From NCBI RefSeq assembly GCF_000721935.1, contig NZ_KL585422.1, positions 1-8,788 of the forward strand: a stretch of DNA of 8,788 nucleotides, in the 5' to 3' direction. The stretch's first letter is position 1; every line of letters starts with the position of its first letter. This DNA is from Streptomyces sp. NRRL WC-3549. GTDB lineage: Bacteria; Actinomycetota; Actinomycetes; Streptomycetales; Streptomycetaceae. The position numbers and the translations under genes were made by a program. This document shows positions 6,915 through 8,788 of this stretch, in pieces. The notes below the pieces were generated by a model. The model saw only the letters and a program-made list of their open reading frames with translations. It was not told the DNA's origin and did not search any database.

Positions 6915-8021
6915 GTGAGCGCGCTGTTCGAGCCCTACACCCTGCGGTCGCTGACCGTCCCCAACCGCATCTGGATGGCACCCATGTGCCAGTACAGCGC
7001 GGAGCCGTCCGGGCCCGACGCCGGCACGGCGAACGACTGGCACCTCGCCCACTACGCCTCCCGCGCGGCGGGCGGCACCGGCCTGATCCTGGTCGAGGCC
7101 ACGGCCGTCAGCCCCGAGGGCCGGATCAGCCCCGCCGACCTCGGCCTCTGGAACGACCGCCAGACGGAGGCGTTCCGCCGCATCACCGCCTTCCTCGCCG
7201 CGCAGGGCACCGTCGCGGGCATCCAGCTCGCCCACGCGGGCCGCAAGGCGTCGCACGACCGCCCCTGGCGCGGTGGCGGGCCCCTCCCCGCCACCGACCC
7301 GGCCGGCGAGGGCTGGCAGACGGTCGCCCCGAGCCCCCTTCCGTACGACGAGGGCCACCCGGTGCCCGCCGAGCTGACCACCGACGAGATCGCGGAGGTG
7401 GTCACCGCCTTCGCCGATGCCGCCCGCCGCGCCCTCGCGGCCGGCTTCCGGGTCGCGGAGATCCACGGCGCGCACGGCTACCTGATCGGCCAGTTCCTCT
7501 CCCCGCACAGCAACCACCGGACCGACTCCTACGGCGGATCCTTCGAGAACCGCACGCGCCTCGCCCTGGAGGTCGTGGACGCGGTGCGCGCCGTCTGGCC
7601 CGAGGAGCTGCCGCTGTTCTTCCGTGTCTCCGCCACCGACTGGCTGACCGAGAACGCGGACGACGCGCGCGAGGGCTGGACCGCCGACGACACCGTGCGG
7701 CTGGCCCGCGAACTGCGCGCGCACGGCGTCGACCTGCTGGACGTCTCCACCGGCGGGCTGGCGCCCAGGGCGAGCATCCCCGTCGGACCGAACTACCAGG
7801 TGCCCTTCGCCGCCCGGGTACGCGCCGGGACGGACCTCCCGGTCGCCGCCGTCGGACTGATCACCGACCCCGTGCAGGCCGAGAAGATCCTCACCGAGGG
7901 CGAGGCGGACGCCGTGCTGCTCGGCCGGGAACTGCTCCGCGACCCCTACTTCGCCCGCAACGCGGCACGTGCGCTGGGCGGTGACGTCGCGGCGCCCGAA
8001 CCGTACGGGTACGCGGTCTGA
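6915..8021 (+). CDS. NADH:flavin oxidoreductase, Old Yellow Enzyme family (YqjM/XenA type)
   Basis: An FMN-dependent ene-reductase expected to reduce activated C=C bonds of enals, enones and similar electrophiles with NAD(P)H in the cytoplasm. GTG at 6915 is chosen because the family's N-terminus (SALFEPYTLRSLTVPNRIWMAP) begins there and GCGGAG lies 5 nt upstream, giving 368 aa; an in-frame GTG at 6831 falls in the promoter. C25 in APMCQYS is the redox-tuning Cys of the thermophilic-like/XenA class. H184 and H187 in IHGAHGY bind the substrate carbonyl, and Y189 is the likely proton donor. QFLSPHSNHRTDSYGGS and ENRTRL follow, then the FMN phosphate region AVGLITDP to LLGRELLRDPY. The physiological substrate is unknown; such genes often answer to electrophile or oxidative stress. 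It is set apart from the upstream genes by its own apparent promoter. Confidence 0.93.
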   Translation: MSALFEPYTLRSLTVPNRIWMAPMCQYSAEPSGPDAGTANDWHLAHYASRAAGGTGLILVEATAVSPEGRISPADLGLWNDRQTEAFRRITAFLAAQGTVAGIQLAHAGRKASHDRPWRGGGPLPATDPAGEGWQTVAPSPLPYDEGHPVPAELTTDEIAEVVTAFADAARRALAAGFRVAEIHGAHGYLIGQFLSPHSNHRTDSYGGSFENRTRLALEVVDAVRAVWPEELPLFFRVSATDWLTENADDAREGWTADDTVRLARELRAHGVDLLDVSTGGLAPRASIPVGPNYQVPFAARVRAGTDLPVAAVGLITDPVQAEKILTEGEADAVLLGRELLRDPYFARNAARALGGDVAAPEPYGYAV

Positions 8022-8029
8022 GGAGGCGC

Positions 8030-8047
8030 CGGCCGGTACGCCGGCCG
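8030..8047. terminator. Hairpin terminator after the Old Yellow Enzyme gene
   Basis: CGGCCGG and CCGGCCG form a perfect 7-bp stem around the tetraloop TACG, starting 9 nt after the stop codon. No T-run follows, as is common in Streptomyces. Its position right behind the gene and before a promoter-like sequence supports a terminator. Confidence 0.6.
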
Positions 8048-8051
8048 TCCG

Positions 8052-8081
8052 GGGCGGCGCCCGCGGGCGCGCCCGCCGCCC
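8052..8081. terminator. Second GC hairpin between the Old Yellow Enzyme and methyltransferase genes
   Basis: GGGCGGCG (8052-8059) pairs with CGCCGCCC (8074-8081). Competing with this stem is a perfect 14-bp palindrome, GCGCCCGCGGGCGC, at 8057-8070. Together with the hairpin at 8030 it forms a double terminator-like block that insulates the next gene. Only the pairing is seen; termination is inferred. Confidence 0.45.
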
Positions 8082-8083
8082 GC

Positions 8084-8117
8084 CGGTAGGCTGGGCCGCT
8101 CGGTAGGCTGGGCCGCG
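8084..8117 (+). repeat. Tandem 17-bp duplication carrying two -10 boxes
   Basis: CGGTAGGCTGGGCCGC occurs at 8084-8099 and again at 8101-8116, each followed by one extra base (T, then G). The second copy ends directly before the methyltransferase ATG. The two 16-bp cores are identical, so this is a recent or maintained duplication. Each copy contains TAGGCT, a typical actinobacterial -10 hexamer (TAnnnT). Confidence 0.85.
8104..8109 (+). promoter_or_regulatory. Putative -10 box of a leaderless promoter for the methyltransferase
   Basis: TAGGCT ends 8 nt before the ATG at 8118, so transcription would start at or next to the start codon. No Shine-Dalgarno sequence precedes that ATG, which fits leaderless translation, common in actinomycetes. 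No recognisable -35 box is seen at the expected distance. A duplicate TAGGCT at 8087-8092 would give a start 17 nt upstream. Confidence 0.55.
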
Positions 8118-8788
8118 ATGTTCACTCCCCAGGGGCCCACCCTCCGCGAACTGGCCGTCCAGGCGCTCTCCTCGACGATGCGCGGATACGACCTGCTCGC
8201 CCCGAAGTTCGACCTGACGCCCTACCGGACCCCGGACCGGGTGCTGGACGCCGTCGCCCGCACGCTTAGGCCGCTCGGCCCCTTCGACCGGGGGCTCGAC
8301 GTCTGCTGCGGCACCGGCGCGGGCGTGGGCGTCCTGCGCGGCCTGTGCCGGCGGCGGGTCACCGGCGTCGACTTCAGCGCCGGCATGCTCGCCGTGGCCG
8401 GCGCCGCCTTCGCCGACGCCGACGGCGGCCCTCCGGTGGACTGGGTACGCGCCGACGCCAGGGCGCTGCCCTTCGGGCCCGTCTTCGATCTGGCCCTGAG
8501 CCTGGGGGCGTTCGGGCACTTCCTGCCCGAGGAGCGGCCCGTCCTCTTCGACCGGGTGCACGCCTCGCTGCGGCCGGGCGGCAGCTTCGTCTTCCCGGTC
8601 GGCGCGCCGCCCCCGGCCGGTTCGCGGGCGTATCTGGCGATGCTCGGGTTCGACGCCGCCATGCGGGTGCGCAACGCGCTGTGGCGCCCGGAATTCGTCA
8701 TGTATTACCGCACGTTCCCGCTCGCCGGGGTCATGGACGACCTGGCCCGGGCCGGGTTCGAGGTGCGGCTGCTGCCGCTGGAGGACCT
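8118..8788 (+). CDS. Class I SAM-dependent methyltransferase (3' end outside window)
   Basis: An open frame of 223 codons with no stop that runs off the right edge, so the C-terminus is missing. It begins MFTPQGPTLRELAVQAL. Motif I is LDVCCGTGAG (60-69), the SAM-binding glycine loop. D85 in VTGVDFSAGML is the acidic residue for the ribose hydroxyls, D113 in RADARALPF is the adenine-contact region, and LALSLGAFGHFLPEE is the post-II strand. RVHASLRPGGSFVFPVG is motif III. This is the Methyltransf_11/25 type of fold. The methyl acceptor cannot be read from the sequence. The start is fixed by the -10 box directly upstream and the lack of any alternative ribosome binding site. About 20-60 residues may be missing if it has a typical length. 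Confidence 0.85.
   Translation, partial: MFTPQGPTLRELAVQALSSTMRGYDLLAPKFDLTPYRTPDRVLDAVARTLRPLGPFDRGLDVCCGTGAGVGVLRGLCRRRVTGVDFSAGMLAVAGAAFADADGGPPVDWVRADARALPFGPVFDLALSLGAFGHFLPEERPVLFDRVHASLRPGGSFVFPVGAPPPAGSRAYLAMLGFDAAMRVRNALWRPEFVMYYRTFPLAGVMDDLARAGFEVRLLPLED

Noticed and set aside
6585..8561. 658-codon - strand frame opposite the Old Yellow Enzyme and methyltransferase genes
   Set aside because: It crosses two clear genes and their intergenic signals, and its translation has no recognisable domain.

Overview
The window reads as chromosomal DNA of a Streptomyces-like actinomycete. Base composition is very GC-rich, third codon positions are almost always G or C, long open frames lie antisense to every real gene, and there are GTG starts, a Tat-exported glycosidase and a TAGGCT-type -10 box just before a start codon. 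All genes that can be supported are on the + strand. No RNA gene, transposon or CRISPR array was seen. I saw no in-frame TTA codon in any called gene, so nothing points to bldA control.

Layout. Bases 1-217 are a non-coding leader with two small GC-rich hairpins. Next come three genes in a row. The first (218-1486) is a glucarate-dehydratase-type enzyme of the enolase superfamily. The second (1544-3070) is a sodium:solute symporter. The third (3146-6346) is a large Tat-exported family GH115 alpha-glucuronidase. Strong inverted repeats fill the two gaps between them: one of 37 nt starting directly after the first stop codon, and one of 28 nt after the symporter. A 133-residue protein of unknown function (6371-6772) follows GH115 after only 24 nt with its own ribosome binding site. 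A 142-nt gap then carries a promoter-like region with a 17-bp phased repeat, followed by a YqjM/XenA-type Old Yellow Enzyme (6915-8021). Two hairpins close that unit. The last gene, a class I SAM-dependent methyltransferase starting at 8118, runs off the right edge. It is preceded by a perfect tandem duplication of a 16-bp sequence carrying a -10 box, and it is probably read from a leaderless mRNA.

How the genes may work together. GH115 enzymes remove (4-O-methyl-)glucuronic acid from xylan outside the cell. A symporter encoded beside it could import the released acid. The dehydratase acts on aldarates such as D-glucarate, which is what oxidation of glucuronate yields. The first three genes therefore look like a compact unit for using xylan side chains. 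The uronate dehydrogenase, the ketodeoxyglucarate dehydratase and the regulator that would complete the path are not in the window. The Old Yellow Enzyme and the methyltransferase look like separate transcription units with no evident link to that path.
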